From the NCBI GenBank assembly GCA_022410635.1, contig JAJVDF010000123.1:1421505-1485504 (forward strand): a DNA stretch of 64,000 bases, written 5' to 3'. A model generated the notes under the pieces. That model saw nothing but the letters and a program-made list of their open reading frames with translations, did no database searches and had not been told where the DNA came from. Shown here piece by piece: positions 35,166 to 46,440 of the stretch; the first letter of the stretch is position 1; each line of letters opens with the position of its first letter. The stretch is from Tretioscincus oriximinensis (taxonomy: Eukaryota; Chordata; Lepidosauria; Squamata; Gymnophthalmidae). A program made the translations under genes and the position numbers.

Positions 35166-35863
35166 AGCACAAAACAAAAAACTGTGGGCTTCCACATCCA
35201 TTTCCTGTCCATCACTTAATTATGTTGAACAGACCAAGGCTGTGAAACATTAGTTCCACAGTTTCAAGCCTGGAAGGATGAAAGCAGCTTTATTGGGATG
35301 CTGTTGTCTCCCTTGTGTAAAATTTTAGATTGTAAATTTATTAGCCCAGAATTGTAAATTTACGTGAGATACAGAACAGTCCTGCATACAAGTAATGCTT
35401 CTAATAAAGTACCTCCTTAAGGCTGCAGTAAAAACAGAGCAGTAAAAGCAAAGCAGTTCAAAAGCAGCTTGAAGATGTTTTCCACAGACTGATGTTCTCA
35501 TTCTACCCTTAAGCCACAGGCAAGTCCAGAAAATATTCTTCCAAGGTCAGGCCCATAGTTAATTCTGTGGCCATAAAATTGCAAGAACTTTTTGGATATT
35601 AAGTTTAGATGAATAATTTCACCGTTCTAAAGACCGCTCAGTCCCACAAGGACCTCAGAACCAGTTTCTATATGTGTGGCTCAATAGCCTTTCTGTTTAA
35701 TAATACATTCCTAAGGTTATATTCAGACATATAACCAAAGCAAATCTTTGTCTCTTTGCCCTTTTCATTCCCTCCCTGTTCAATAGGCTCTGATAAGAGC
35801 AGTTTTTGTAAACATTACCTGAGGAAATTGCTTTGAAAAACTGGGAGAGAAAACTCCTAGCAC

Positions 35864-36032
35864 TAGGCTGACCAAATGATCCCTTTTGGGGTGGGTGGGT
35901 TTGAAAACCCATTTTTGGGGTGCCTCCCGTTTTTTTCTGAGGAAAAAAAATCGAAAAAAAAATCTTTTTTTGAAAAAATTTTCCTCAGAAAAAACTGGGA
36001 GGCACCCCAAAAGGGGTCATCTGGTCAGCCTA
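35864..36032. mobile_element. hAT foldback MITE, short form
   Basis: TAGGCTGACCA at the left and TGGTCAGCCTA at the right. Inside are inverted CCCTTTTGGGGTG / CACCCCAAAAGGGG and CTGAGGAAAA / TTTTCCTCAG blocks, so the whole unit folds back. Flanks CCTAGCAC and CCTACCAT match at six of eight positions, consistent with a decayed 8-bp duplication. Confidence 0.82.
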
Positions 36033-36800
36033 CCTACCATGCCAAAAGCTACCATAGACACCCAGATCCTGAAGGGTGTAAAATAAGTGAAAAAAATATC
36101 ATTTCCAATTATTCCTGAACTTCTCTCCCATGTAAATGGAACAGAATTCTTGTTCTCTCAGCCAAATAATCAAAGTTCACATTTAGTAACATCTAAAATT
36201 TGCAAGAGGGAGAATTATCCTTAGTCCTTAAGGACTGAACTCCAAAAGCCAGAATAAACTCCCCCTTCTAATTTAATTCAGTTCTGTAGGACGGAAGACA
36301 GTTTTAAAAGCACTTGTGTGACCACTGCCATAGAATATCTTTTCCCAGGCCCATTTTACTGATCCTGTTTATCAGGAAGACTTCTCACCTTTTTTTTTTT
36401 ACATTTGCAAATAAGGCTGCATCCAGACAGAGTCAGTAATCTGCTTACAAATTGAATTCTTGTTGTATTNGCCACACCAGATTTTATATCAATTGAGAAC
36501 CGTTTAAATTTTAGAATTGCTGTCAAAGCACTACACTGCATATGGTTATTGCATGAAGGATGTGATGTGCGGTTAGTTTTGTTAAAAAACAGTGTTTCTG
36601 TGTGAAATATATTTTAGTCATTGCTAAACTAGAAAGAGGAACTACCAGTAGTCAATAATATTTGATAACATGAATGATTGACATTCCCTCAAAAATCAAT
36701 CAGAAAGTGGAATCAGAGGTGAAGGGATCTGATATTGACAGCAGTCTATCCAACAGTATTTAGTAGGAACGACTCCTGAACTTCCTTTTAACTACCAGCA

Positions 36801-36890
36801 AACAAAATGGCTGTTGGAAATGTGTGTCACATGTACAGAAAATGACTGGACAGGGAAACTCAGAATATATTGTAAAGGAATGAATAAGGT
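36801..36890 (+). other. Exon-like open segment, plus strand
   Basis: CCTTTTAACTACCAG precedes 90 bases open in phase 0 (KWLLEMCVTCTENDWTGKLR), followed by AAG/GTCAGT. The frame continues open to 37005. I cannot name a family and the donor is weak, so this is only a note of possible coding sequence. Confidence 0.15.
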
Positions 36891-37019
36891 CAGTTTAAAC
36901 CCCCAAGATTATTATAAAACTAATGGAGTTAGTCCATTATATTATCGTAATGCAACAGGCACTAGACCCTCCTCCCCCCGCCCTCTCCCATCCCCCTTTC
37001 ACTAGCTGCTTCATTTTGC

Positions 37020-37140
37020 TCCTTCTTTCTTTCTATTTTCCTTCCCTTCCTTCTTCCTTTCCTTCTTTATCTTCCATCCTTCACTTCTATCTTTCATCCA
37101 TTACTTCCTTTGTTCTTTATTTCCTTCCTACCTTTCCCTC
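37020..37140. repeat. CTTC-rich pyrimidine tract
   Basis: Imperfect TTCC/CTTT run of about 120 bp; the Ser/Leu/Phe-rich frame over it is not a gene. Confidence 0.85.
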
Positions 37141-37316
37141 CTAGTACTGGTTCCAGTACTGAGCCCTGGGGTATTCCAATTCTTACATATTTCCACCAAG
37201 AGAACTGTCCATTTATTACTTCCCTTAGTTTTCTGTCTCTGGAGGGTGCCAGAGTTCCAAGCTGTCAATGGTCATTATAGCTCAGAATGTTGAACTTTCC
37301 CACATGCCTTTTATTA

Positions 37317-37606
37317 CCATGTTTCACCCCAAAATAAGACCTACCCCCAAAATAAGACCTAGCAAGAATTTTCAGGATATTTGAGGATGCTCAGAATAGA
37401 AGCCATACTCCAAAAATAAGCCCTATTTACAGTTCATAAAAAATACAGTTATACAAAATAACAAAGATTTTTATTTTTTTGTTGTTCAAGAATAAATGTA
37501 GATTGTTGTTCATGGAAAATTAAGATATCCCCTGAAATTAAGCCCTAAACCATCTTTTGGAGCAAAAATTAATATAAGACCCTGTCTTATTTTTGGGGAA
37601 ATATGG
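37317..37606. mobile_element. Tc1/mariner-like MITE
   Basis: CCATGTTTCACCCCAAAATAAGAC at the left (given as 5' CCATGTTTCACCCCAAAATA) is mirrored by GTCTTATTTTTGGGGAAATATGG at the right. TA lies immediately outside both ends. The CCCCCAAAATAAGACC subterminal repeat recurs. About 290 bp, no coding capacity. Confidence 0.82.
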
Positions 37607-37767
37607 TATATAGATCCTAGAATAAACAAGTGCTGTATAGCTGTAGTCTCATTGACTGAGGTCTTTCAAAGTTTGTTAGCTTTTGAAATTAGATCAGATC
37701 TTGGACATGTTTTTTGGTCACCACAGGTGACTGATAAATTGTATCTTTTACCCAACTTATATTACAG

Positions 37768-37826
37768 AGAAGAATAACTTTCTGTCTGAAATCTTTAAAT
37801 CAGAAAGGCATCCTGACATTAATAAG
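37768..37826 (+). CDS. Candidate 59-base exon, plus strand
   Basis: The acceptor CCCAACTTATATTACAG precedes 59 bases that are open in one frame (KNNFLSEIFKSERHPDINK), followed by a strong donor AAG/GTAAGTG. A second good acceptor (GTTTGTCTCTTCAG) follows at 37911. I do not recognise the protein and cannot link it to another exon in phase, so it may be chance. Confidence 0.25.
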
Positions 37827-38289
37827 GTAAGTGTAAATCACTGAAGCTGAAAGATTTGACACAGATCTTCCTCCCAGTCTCCTGANTTTGTCTCTTACCA
37901 GTTTGTCTCTTCAGAGGAAGCCATAAGGCATTTTACGGTGACAAAGTGCACATTACAGTCAGAAATATGACTGATTGTCCCATTGCTGTGCCATGAACAA
38001 GGACTGAATGGATGCTAAACCACTTTTTAAAACAGATAGTGCAGCCAAAGAACTTTAAGATTTCAAAAACCTGTATGTTTCATCATACAGATGGAGGAAG
38101 GAGACATTTTATAAAGTCACCTGAGCACTGTATTCATCTTGGACATTCTGTAAAATTTAATTATTTCATATTTAAGGTAGATTTCAGGACGTAAACTGGG
38201 TTTGTATTTCACATGGGCCACAGCTAAACAATGTGTGAAAAATGCAAACTTTAGATCTCTGTGACTGTTAAGCAGATTTAGTGAACTGC

Positions 38290-38460
38290 CTCAGGAAGCA
38301 CTTATAGGGCTCATTCGGTAGGGGGCATTATTCTGGGATATATGTCGGAACAAGGGCCTGCCATGCCTTTACTAGTGCTGATTATGGTTGGCCCCAAACT
38401 AGCATGAAGATGGCAGATATAATCCAGAATGTGCCTCTGTGCTTAATAATAAGCATTCAG
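38290..38460. mobile_element. Palindromic MITE family, diverged copy
   Basis: Carries the TTATTCTGGGATATAT left block, GGGCCTGCCAT centre and ACTAGCATGAAGATGGCA right block of the family seen at 51904, but with many changes and a disrupted hairpin. Confidence 0.5.
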
Positions 38461-38820
38461 TGAGGAAGGTAAAGGGAAGAGCTAAGCTACATTCCCACTA
38501 GGAGGAAATAATCGATTTGGAAAGCAGCTAAGTGGATCCAAATCCACCTTACTGTTTTCCCTCTTTCTCTGCCCCACTTTGGCTCCATTTTAGCTGCATT
38601 TAGAATGATACAGATTTCAATTTATTCTGGAATTAACTCTAAATCTTAAATAACCCATTTGTGATTGCTTTCCCTCTACCTTCAATATTCCACACTGTTT
38701 CCTGTTTTCCCGTTACATTGGCTTGTATTCTCATCACACAGCACGTTCCATAACTCATTACTGGCTTGCCTTACTACGATTCCCAGCCAGGAACCAGTGA
38801 ACCTTTACATCTAGCTCCGA

Positions 38821-39725
38821 AATCTCATTTATTTATTTATATACGTTTTTATACCATCATATGCCCAAAGGTCTCAGGGCAGTTAACAATAAAATCACAA
38901 TTAACACGTTAAAAACAGCCATATCTAAAAAACAAGGAAGAGACAGCAGTTTTCTCAGCCAAGGGCCAGGCCAAAGAGGTGCGTCTTCAAGCGTTTTCTG
39001 AAAATGCACAGAAGTGGTGATTGACTCACCTTGAGGGGGAAATTATTCTATAGCCTGGGGGCTTCCACAGAGAAGGCCCTATTCCGGGTTTCTACCCTCT
39101 CTGCCATGGAGAGAGGTGGTACAATCAGGAGGGCCTCCTACAGATCTTAAGGCACGAGCAGGCACGGATAGCTCAGTTGCTTAGGAATCCGTCTCTCGCC
39201 TGGGAGATGGGGTTTCGAAGNCCTGTGTTGGTAGTCGGGAGGGGTGAGCACCTTCCACTAGCCTGTAGCTCTAGCCAACCCAGCTATTCGAAAGCATGAA
39301 TTGCAAGAAATTGCAACTGACTGCAAGTAGATACATGGGAACCACCATAGCCTGGTGGGGAAGATAGAATGGAAGCCTTTGGGCAAAATATATCCTTGTA
39401 AGCCACTTTGAGTCCCTTTGAAAGGTGAGAAAAGCGGGGTATAAGAACCCAGTTCTTCTTCTATGGGAGAAGGCGTTCCTTTAGATATTTAGGACCCAAA
39501 TTATGTAAGTCTTTATAGGTGAGAGTTAATACTTTGAATTGGGCTTAGTAGCAAATTGGTAACAAGTGCAGTTCTTTCAGGACCGTCGTGATGTGTATCC
39601 AGCCAGTCAAACTAGACAGCAGTCTAAGTGCTGCGTTCTGCAACAGCTGCAGCTTCCGAACCATTTCCAAGGGCAGCCCCATATAGAGCGCTTTACAATA
39701 GTCCAATCTGAAAGTTATCAGAGTG
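38821..39725 (-). mobile_element. L2-like LINE, split by a SINE
   Basis: From the left: a TTTA tail, the CCCAAAGGTCTCAGGGCAG tail motif, the ORF2 C-terminus in reverse, then after the SINE the RT region. Minus-strand coding there includes [20 protein letters not shown] and [10 protein letters not shown], family motifs of L2/CR1-clade reverse transcriptase. The SINE at 39168-39462 interrupts it. Frames are broken by stops. Confidence 0.78.
39168..39462 (+). mobile_element. tRNA-derived SINE, best copy
   Basis: The tRNA-like head has an A box (TAGCTCAGTTGC) and B box (GGTTTCGAAGNCC), the RNA polymerase III promoter arrangement. The body is CCTTCCACTAGCCTGTAGCTC. The tail GTAAGCCACTTTGAGTCCC with GGGGTATAAGAACC and TTCTTCTTCT resembles LINE-derived 3' ends of squamate SINEs. 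It is inserted in an L2-like LINE, so it is younger than that LINE. Confidence 0.88.
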
Positions 39726-39740
39726 TGGTTTATCTAACAT

Positions 39741-39953
39741 TAGGCTGACCAGATGACCCCTTTTGTGGGGGCTTGAAAACCCAGTTTTGGGGTGCCTCCC
39801 AGTTTTTTCTGAGGAAAATATTTTTTTAAAAAAATATTTTTTTTCAAAAACATTTTTGTTTTTTAATTTTTCTTTCCTCAGAAAAAACTGGGATGCACTC
39901 CAAAAATGGGTTTTCAACCGCCACCACCCAAAAGGGGTTATCTGGTCAGCCTA
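39741..39953. mobile_element. hAT foldback MITE, short form
   Basis: TAGGCTGACCAGATGACCCC left end, with the complement at the right. Inverted TGGGGTGCCTCCCAGTTTTT and CTGAGGAAAA blocks surround an A/T-rich centre. No clean target duplication is visible. Confidence 0.85.
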
Positions 39954-39989
39954 CATGGTCCCATGGTAGAATGCCCTACAAAGGCTTTT

Positions 39990-40290
39990 TTAATGAATTT
40001 ACACAGTAGCCTGAAATGAAGTCAGAAAAAAGGAGCCATCAGAAAAACCGAGTCTATCGGCTTTTTTTAACAAATGTTTTGCTGAACCTGCATAAACGCT
40101 TGGGGCAGAATCANCTTGATGTAACTACCATAGTNATAGNAATTCTTCATGGAGACACAGCATTTGAGTTTTTCAGCAGTCATTTGTGCAAACTGTGTCC
40201 CATTATCCACACTGNAGTAGCCTGCATTAATTTCCCAGCTTCAGTTCAGACAGTCATTCAGATATGGGCTTTCTTCACATGAATGGTTTG
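39990..40290. repeat. Unclassified interspersed repeat A, copy 4 (partial)
   Basis: AGAAAAAAGGAGCCATCAGAAAAACC matches the 26660 copy in two short blocks, followed by diverged sequence with several Ns. Confidence 0.4.
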
Positions 40291-41369
40291 TGAGTAAAAC
40301 GCCAGTTCAAGGGCGCATTGCAGGACTCAAAACGGTCCTTCAAAATGTCTTATAAGAGGTCTGAGTTCATTAAATGGAATATCTACAGAACTTAGACCTA
40401 AGCTTATACTGTTTTATACTATTTTTAATTTGTCAATTTTGTATTTTTTTTTCATATGGTTGGCCACCCTGAGACCTTTGGCAGCCCAAAAGCTGAACGG
40501 GGGTGGGGTGGGATGCACGCACATGCACGTACGGACGCTTGTAGTGCTAGCTACCATTACCTTCTTCTTAACCAGGGAGAAAAATAACGACATCTTAAAT
40601 AGAAAAGGTGTTGTGTTTCTTCAGCCAAGGAAAGAGTAAATAGATGTAGCTTCACTGATTTTCTGACCATATAAAGTGAAGATACATGATGCACCTCAGG
40701 AGAAGACTGTTATACTACTAGGGAAGCAGATGAATTGGGAATGGTTGTAAATTTAGAGGCTTGCTGGGTATTGTGCTTGTGCTTCCTTGTTTTTAACAGA
40801 GAACTGATGTTAGATAAATTTTTATAAATAAAAAAATACATAGAAACAAAGTTTCAAGGATCCTTCTGCGGATTTATTTTCATCCTCTGCAAAGCAATGT
40901 GGCGAAAGGCTTTTCATTGCTCCATATCTGCAGGATAGGAACCAGAATATCAAGAAAAGAAAACTCACAGTTTTGTGCTTTGTATACCTACTCTTATGTC
41001 ATTCATTATGCTGTCACATGTTTGTCTCTCAAATCAGATCTAATTGAAGTAGCTTTTCATTCATTCTTTCTTTCCTTTCTTTCTTTATTTTTGTTGTTGT
41101 TATCTACAATCAGATACATCCCATTTTCTTCTGAGGTAAAGTTGAATTTGTAATAGGTAAGAGTGTTTTAATTGCCAATTGATTCAATGAATAGAAATCA
41201 CAACTGGTCCAAAGCTACAATCACTTTCCTTGTGTATAAATATAATTCTTCTAGCATGAATGCCAAAAAAGAAAAGAAAAACCTCTCTTGAAATTTCCTT
41301 TGTTCCTTAAATGTGGAATACTGTTACATTCTTAATATTTAGGGGCCATATTTAAGTAAGTGCAACATG

Positions 41370-41557
41370 TAGGCTGACCAGATGACACCGTTTTTTGGGG
41401 GTTTGAAAACCTGGTATTGGGGTGCCTCCCAGTTTTTTGAGGAAATTTTTTTCAAAAAAAATATTTTTTCTATTTTTTTCCCTCAGAAAAAAATGGGAGG
41501 CACCCCAAAAAGGGGTTTTCAATCCCCCCCCCAAAAAGGGGTCATCTGGTCAGCCTA
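41370..41557. mobile_element. hAT foldback MITE, short form
   Basis: TAGGCTGACCAGATGACACC left end and GGTCATCTGGTCAGCCTA right end, with inverted GGGGTGCCTCCCAG/TGGGAGGCACCCC arms. Same family as 35864 and 39741. The overlapping Phe/Lys-rich frames come from the A/T centre. Confidence 0.87.
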
Positions 41558-42184
41558 TGTGAGGCCATGGCGGCAAATCTTTGAGGGCAGCAAAACATGG
41601 TTATTAATAAAAATATATTAATATTTTTATTGCTTTTATTATTATAAAACTTGAAGCAGATTATTGTTGCTTTTTGTAACCCAATAGCAATGCTGAAGTT
41701 AAGCTGAGGGAATGACTGCAGAGGGGCATCATATGTCAAAAATATGGGCCTGGTTCCAAGCTATGTCAAGGTGATTGTTTTTATTGGGGGGTGGGGGAAT
41801 AAATCCATATTCCAAATTCTGCTCTCCTGACTGCCCATTATTTTGATAAACTGTAAATTAATTCTAGACAAATCCTTTATTCCTTATCTTTTCTGGAAAC
41901 AGGATGAATAGCTCTGAAGGCACGTTTATAGCAATGAATATGATGGGGATTGCGTATTTCACTGCCAAGCATTTCCTCATTAAAATTGCCTGCCTGGCAT
42001 CATGGGACATGGTGGGAGAGCAGCAGAAACTATTGGGAGCACAAGTATTATAATAAATGTATGCATCTGCTTTCAGAAGCAAGTCAATAAAGGAAGTTTG
42101 TATTGAATAGATGTTTTTATCAATTGGCAAGCAAAGGAAAGGAGAAAAGATGATATTACTAGAATGAAGGTCAAGAGTACTTAC

Positions 42185-42225
42185 GAGTTGCCAAACCATT
42201 CTTATTCAAAGGCAAAGAAGCAGGT
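42185..42225 (-). other. Exon-like segment next to the GAA tract, minus strand
   Basis: On the minus strand CTAATGCCTTCTTCAG precedes 41 bases open in one frame (PASLPLNKNGLAT), followed by a consensus donor GTAAGTA. The upstream pyrimidine tract is the giant TTC microsatellite itself, which makes the acceptor score easy to satisfy. Not recognised; may be chance. Confidence 0.22.
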
Positions 42226-42235
42226 CTGAAGAAGG

Positions 42236-42342
42236 CATTAGGAAAGGAGGAGGAGAAGGAGAAGGAGAAGAAAAGAAAGAAAAAGGAGAAGAAAAAGGAG
42301 GAAGATGAAGAAGAGGAAGCGGAGGAAGAAGAAGAGGAAGCG

Positions 42343-42380
<38 letters not shown>

Positions 42381-42424
42381 AGAAGAAGAACAACAACAAN
42401 NNNNNNNNNNNNNNNNNNNNNNNN

Positions 42425-42495
<71 letters not shown>

Positions 42496-42544
42496 GAAGA
42501 AGAAGAAGAAGAAGAAGAAGAAGAAGAAGAAGAAGAAGAAGAAG

Positions 42545-42575
<31 letters not shown>
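42236..42575. repeat. Compound GAA/CAA triplet repeat with assembly gap
   Basis: Interrupted GGA/GAA units lead to (GAA)n, then (CAA)n with a 25-N gap (42400-42424), then (GAA)n again to 42575. The gap is likely a placeholder, so real length is unknown. Ser/Cys and Asn/Lys homopolymer frames here are artefacts. Confidence 0.98.
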
Positions 42576-43923
42576 GTTCAGAGTCAAAGTGGAACTATTT
42601 AACACACAACCAGAGAAACTATGTCTCCAAAATAAAGCTTATTTGATACAGCAAATTTTGCTGAAGATAGATGGATGGAAGTTTGGTGATAATGTAGGGC
42701 AAACTACAGATAATATTTTGAAAATCTTGCTAAAAAAAGCATCTTTCCTAACTAAATATATATTCTGTGTTCTCAGAGTCCCCTTTCTTATAATGCTTCA
42801 TTTCAATGCTACACGATTAGACTTTAATTGGCTTCTCTAAATATCAGTCAGTTTATTGTCACATTTCCCCCTCTCTGATCAACCACAAGATTGTAAGCTT
42901 CACATATATAGTTATGAAGCAGTCGAGTTAACTACTATACTTTTATGTTTTGAAAATAAGCTCTGGTTTTGCTCGTGTCCCACAATTCCGTAGCACTTGA
43001 CTGACCAATTCAATCTGTTGAAGTTTCTATTGAACGTATTGCTGCAGCTGGTCTATCTAGTGCCAACACGCTGCAGGGATCCATACACTGGAGAACTCAA
43101 TAGCTTGCTCTCTGGTTTGCAATGTTTTTTTCTACGTTTTTCCCTTCCATTTTATGTTACTACGTTTGTTTTTTCAATCCACCAGGGCCAGCTTCTTTAT
43201 TACACTCCAAATGTTGCTGAAATATAACTCCTTGTGTTCTTGCCAACCAGGCTGGAACTGTTAGTTGCTGCAGTCAAGCAACATCTGGAAGGCTGTATAC
43301 TTGCACTTGATTTATAACTCAGATAACTATTCCAGTCCTATGAAATTAATCAACCCATTTGTCTTTACTAGGTTTACCTTCATTGCCTAGGCTGGCAAAC
43401 TTCCATTTGTGCACAGTATGAATTGTAGCTGATTGCTTGGTGCTGTTCTTCTATGCTACCAATAGCACTGATTACTATTCAGGGATATAAGCTTCTTTTG
43501 TTCCTTTCAAAGGATGTAGAAATCCTATAGAGCCAGAATATACTATGTATTATTTATGCACTCAATTTATTATGTTTTTATTGCACCTCTCAGCTTCTTC
43601 AGTGCTCACAGAAGTAACTAATAAACTGCTAGGTGATATGTCCCTACCCCAGGCTTACAATCGAAGTGGATGCAAAGCATAAGGAAAGGGAGATAGGGAG
43701 GGAAAAGGGAAAAGAAAGTATCATTATTTAGTCTGTCAATGCTCAGGCTACCAACTTTTCTCTCTCTGCTAGTCTCTAAATAAGGCTAATAGACTCCTTT
43801 GCATGCAAAACCATGAGAATTGTTGATGGAAGGGTCACTGTAAAGCTGNTCAATGTTTAAATTATCTTCCATTATGTCTATAATCCTGAAAGAAAAATGA
43901 AACTGTTGTGTAATATACTATAT

Positions 43924-44532
43924 TAAGGCTGCATTCTCACTAGGGGAAAAAACAGGAGCGAAAGCTGTGTGGCTTTGCACTCAGCACATGCAGTTCCACT
44001 GTAATCCACAGGGGGAGCACTTTTGTGATGCCACAGAATCTCACATCGCCATAACTGGGTTTTCCCTCAAAAGGAATGCAGATGCAGTTTTTCCAAATTT
44101 GGGCTGAATGTGCTCTGGCTAGTTTGCTCATAGTGGGTGCACCTCTGTGCGACTGCTGCTGTGTACTACAACTATGCCTCCATTTTGGTCTAAACTCTGA
44201 GGAGGTAACTGCAACTTTTAAAGTTTTTTTGGGGGGGTTGGGCTCTAGGTTTGTGCAAAACTAAATATCTGAATATTAGTATTATTTTTGGAATTATGGA
44301 TTTGCACAAAACGCAGGTACATTTTTTTTNAAAAAAGGCAGAGTGGAGCACAGGACGAGGACACTCCGAAAACAGATTACCCAACCAATGTGGGCATTAA
44401 CTCCAGAAGCCAATGCAAATCCTGTGCAGACAATGAAACTGAGCTGAAATGGAACTGGAAATGGAAGAAAATGGCAGATGGAATGGAATTTACTTCGCAA
44501 TTCTCTTTCACCCCTGTGAGAACACAGCCTAA
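43924..44532. mobile_element. Unclassified DNA element (GGCTGCATTCTCAC termini), copy 2
   Basis: Left end AAGGCTGCATTCTCAC and right end GTGAGAACACAGCCTAAG are imperfect inverted copies, suggesting a DNA transposon of about 600 bp. The internal blocks match 4631-5665 in order. Open frames on both strands are not conserved between copies. Confidence 0.65.
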
Positions 44533-44588
44533 GACACAACACAACCTAACTATCGTGTTAAATTGTGTTAAATCCAACCATTCTTAAA

Positions 44589-45272
44589 TAGACTGACCAG
44601 ATTTTCTGAGGCCCAAACTGGGGTAATTAATATTAATGCTAATTTGCATATTAATAAATATGCAAATTACCTACCAACATGCATTCCCTTTCGAAATTCC
44701 TGCCCAAGAAATCTGTGAAGCATGTGAGAATTTTTTAAGTGTGTGAGAATTTTTTAACTGTGATAATTTTTGGAGCGCATCAGAATTTTTTTATTTTTTA
44801 CAGAGGGGAGGGTGCCTTCAGGAGCTGGCCCTGGTTGCTAGAGATCCCTAGTGGTGGTGCAGTGTATTGTGTGTTTTTTTTAATTTAAGTGTGTGAGAAT
44901 TGTTTGAAGTGCATGAGAATTTTTATTTTTACTGAGTGGAGGGTGCCTTCAGGAGCTCCCCCAGTTGCCAGAACCCTCTAGTGGTGGTGCAGTGATTTAA
45001 AAAAAATCAAAAATATTTTTTTTTTTGAAGTGTGTGAGAAATTTTATTTTTATTGAGGGGAAGGTGCCTTCAGGAGCTGGCCCCAGATGCCAGAGCTCCC
45101 TAGTGGTGGTGCAGTGAATTTTTTTTCAAAAAAATATTTTAAAAAATTCATTTTTTAAAATTTTTTCCTCAGCAAAAACCGGGGAAATGGCGCCCAGCCC
45201 CGGGAGAGTGGGATAGACTCCCCCGACCCGGGTTTCCGCCGCCCCCCAAAAAAGGGGCATCTGGTCAGTCTA
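44589..45272. mobile_element. hAT element, long form with exact 8-bp target duplication
   Basis: TAGACTGACCAGAT at the left and ATCTGGTCAGTCTA at the right are perfect 14-bp inverted repeats. TTCTTAAA lies directly outside both ends (44581-44588 and 45273-45280), which settles the hAT assignment. The interior holds three tandem units carrying GGTGCCTTCAGGAGCT (44811, 44942, 45063) and TAGTGGTGGTGCAGTG. The right end shares CTCAG...ACCCGGG-type and GGGGCATCTGG sequence with the short forms. No transposase. Confidence 0.93.
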
Positions 45273-45448
45273 TTCTTAAAGATAATATTTGTAAAACAAT
45301 TTGTGGTCTGAGATGCGTAAAACAAGCTAACTTGTGGAGTCTTGCAGCGAAGCTACACTTACCTGAATCTTTTATCTGTACCTAGATAGAAGATCAACCT
45401 CTCTGTGCCACCATGCTCCACTGAAGGACAGAAAAGAAGTACAGAATG

Positions 45449-45530
45449 TATCATTTATTTATTTATTTATTTATACTTATACCCCGCCCTATACCCGAAG
45501 GTCTCAGGGCGGCCAAAAGGGAAGTGGCGT
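45449..45530 (-). mobile_element. L2-like LINE tail
   Basis: TTTA units followed by TATACCCCGCCCTATACCCGAAGGTCTCAGGGCGG, here split for brevity: the reverse of the tail motif at 38860 and 6560. Confidence 0.6.
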
Positions 45531-45654
45531 TATTTTAGCCACTTTGGGCAAATCTACATATAAGTAGCCAGTCGGCATTGAATGGGTCTTCCTGCCTGAT
45601 TTCTGCATTGTTATATTCACAAACATTTATGTTTCATGGATGCTGTTCTGATGT

Positions 45655-45730
45655 GTACTTTTAATCCATCTTCAGTCCGGGACTAAATCACTTTTCCTGA
45701 TTTACTCCAGTTCCCCTGGACTGAAGATGT
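45655..45730. mobile_element. Short foldback MITE, copy 2
   Basis: AATCCATCTTCAGTCC and GGACTGAAGATG arms match the unit at 22579-22675; the centre differs. Confidence 0.5.
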
Positions 45731-46049
45731 GTCAGAACATGGCCATGGAGACATAGGTTGCTTAATATACTCAGCCGTAGGCTGGACCAGCTGTATTTCA
45801 AGGCCTGGCGAAATGTACCATACAAGTAAAGAGCAGGGAAAACTATGAGAAACTATCAACTGGAGGCAAACACGCTTCTTCCTCTTCTTCTACTGCGTCG
45901 CCCATTGGTCGGGTCAGAGACATGAAGGACTTCAGGGCCACCAAAGTGATTCTGACGATGAAACGCAAGACGAGGAAGGCAAAAGGGACCACGATTTGCA
46001 TGAGACGGAAGATGGCTGTGCTGAGTTCGCTGACGTATCATGCCCCCAG

Positions 46050-46440
46050 AGAACTTTATTAATCCCCTTTTATTTTATCTAGTGATCCCTATAGTTTAGA
46101 ATGGGACTTAGTTGCTTTTGTATAGTTATTTGGGGAGGGAACCTTATTTAGAACCCATCCCTTTAAGAATTCCGGAGGGAGGTCCTTAGTTTCAGTTACA
46201 TTTTCTCCCTTCCCAGTTAAGTTTCATTTGGGGTGTAGCAGACCTGATGAGAGCAAGTTTCAAACTTCATAGTGGGAAAAGAAACTCTCAGTCAAAGAAG
46301 ACAAGAACTCCAAGAAACCTAAAAAGCAAATATTCAAAAAGAGTACTTAGGAAGGAACAGTTTTCTACCTTTATTTTTACATTTTAAAATAAACTCCTTT
46401 TTATTTGAACTGAGTTTGAGAGTTTGGCCTTCTGTCCCTG
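46050..46440 (+). mobile_element. LTR-like sequence
   Basis: AAAATAAACTCCTTTTTATTTG followed by TGAGAGTTTGGCCTTCTGTCC resembles the R-U5 part of a Gypsy-type LTR. An acidic short frame just upstream (45950-46030, DSDDETQDEEGKRDHD) could be the end of a retroelement polyprotein. No second LTR was found, so this is tentative. Confidence 0.28.

Noticed and set aside
42171..42646. Long poly-Ser/Cys and poly-Asn/Lys frames
   Set aside because: They are direct translations of the GAA/CAA microsatellite and run through an N gap.
43798..43895. Minus-strand segment after a strong acceptor (TTTTTCTTTCAG) reading IIDIMEDNLNI
   Set aside because: No credible donor follows before the frame's stop, and the phase does not join any neighbour.
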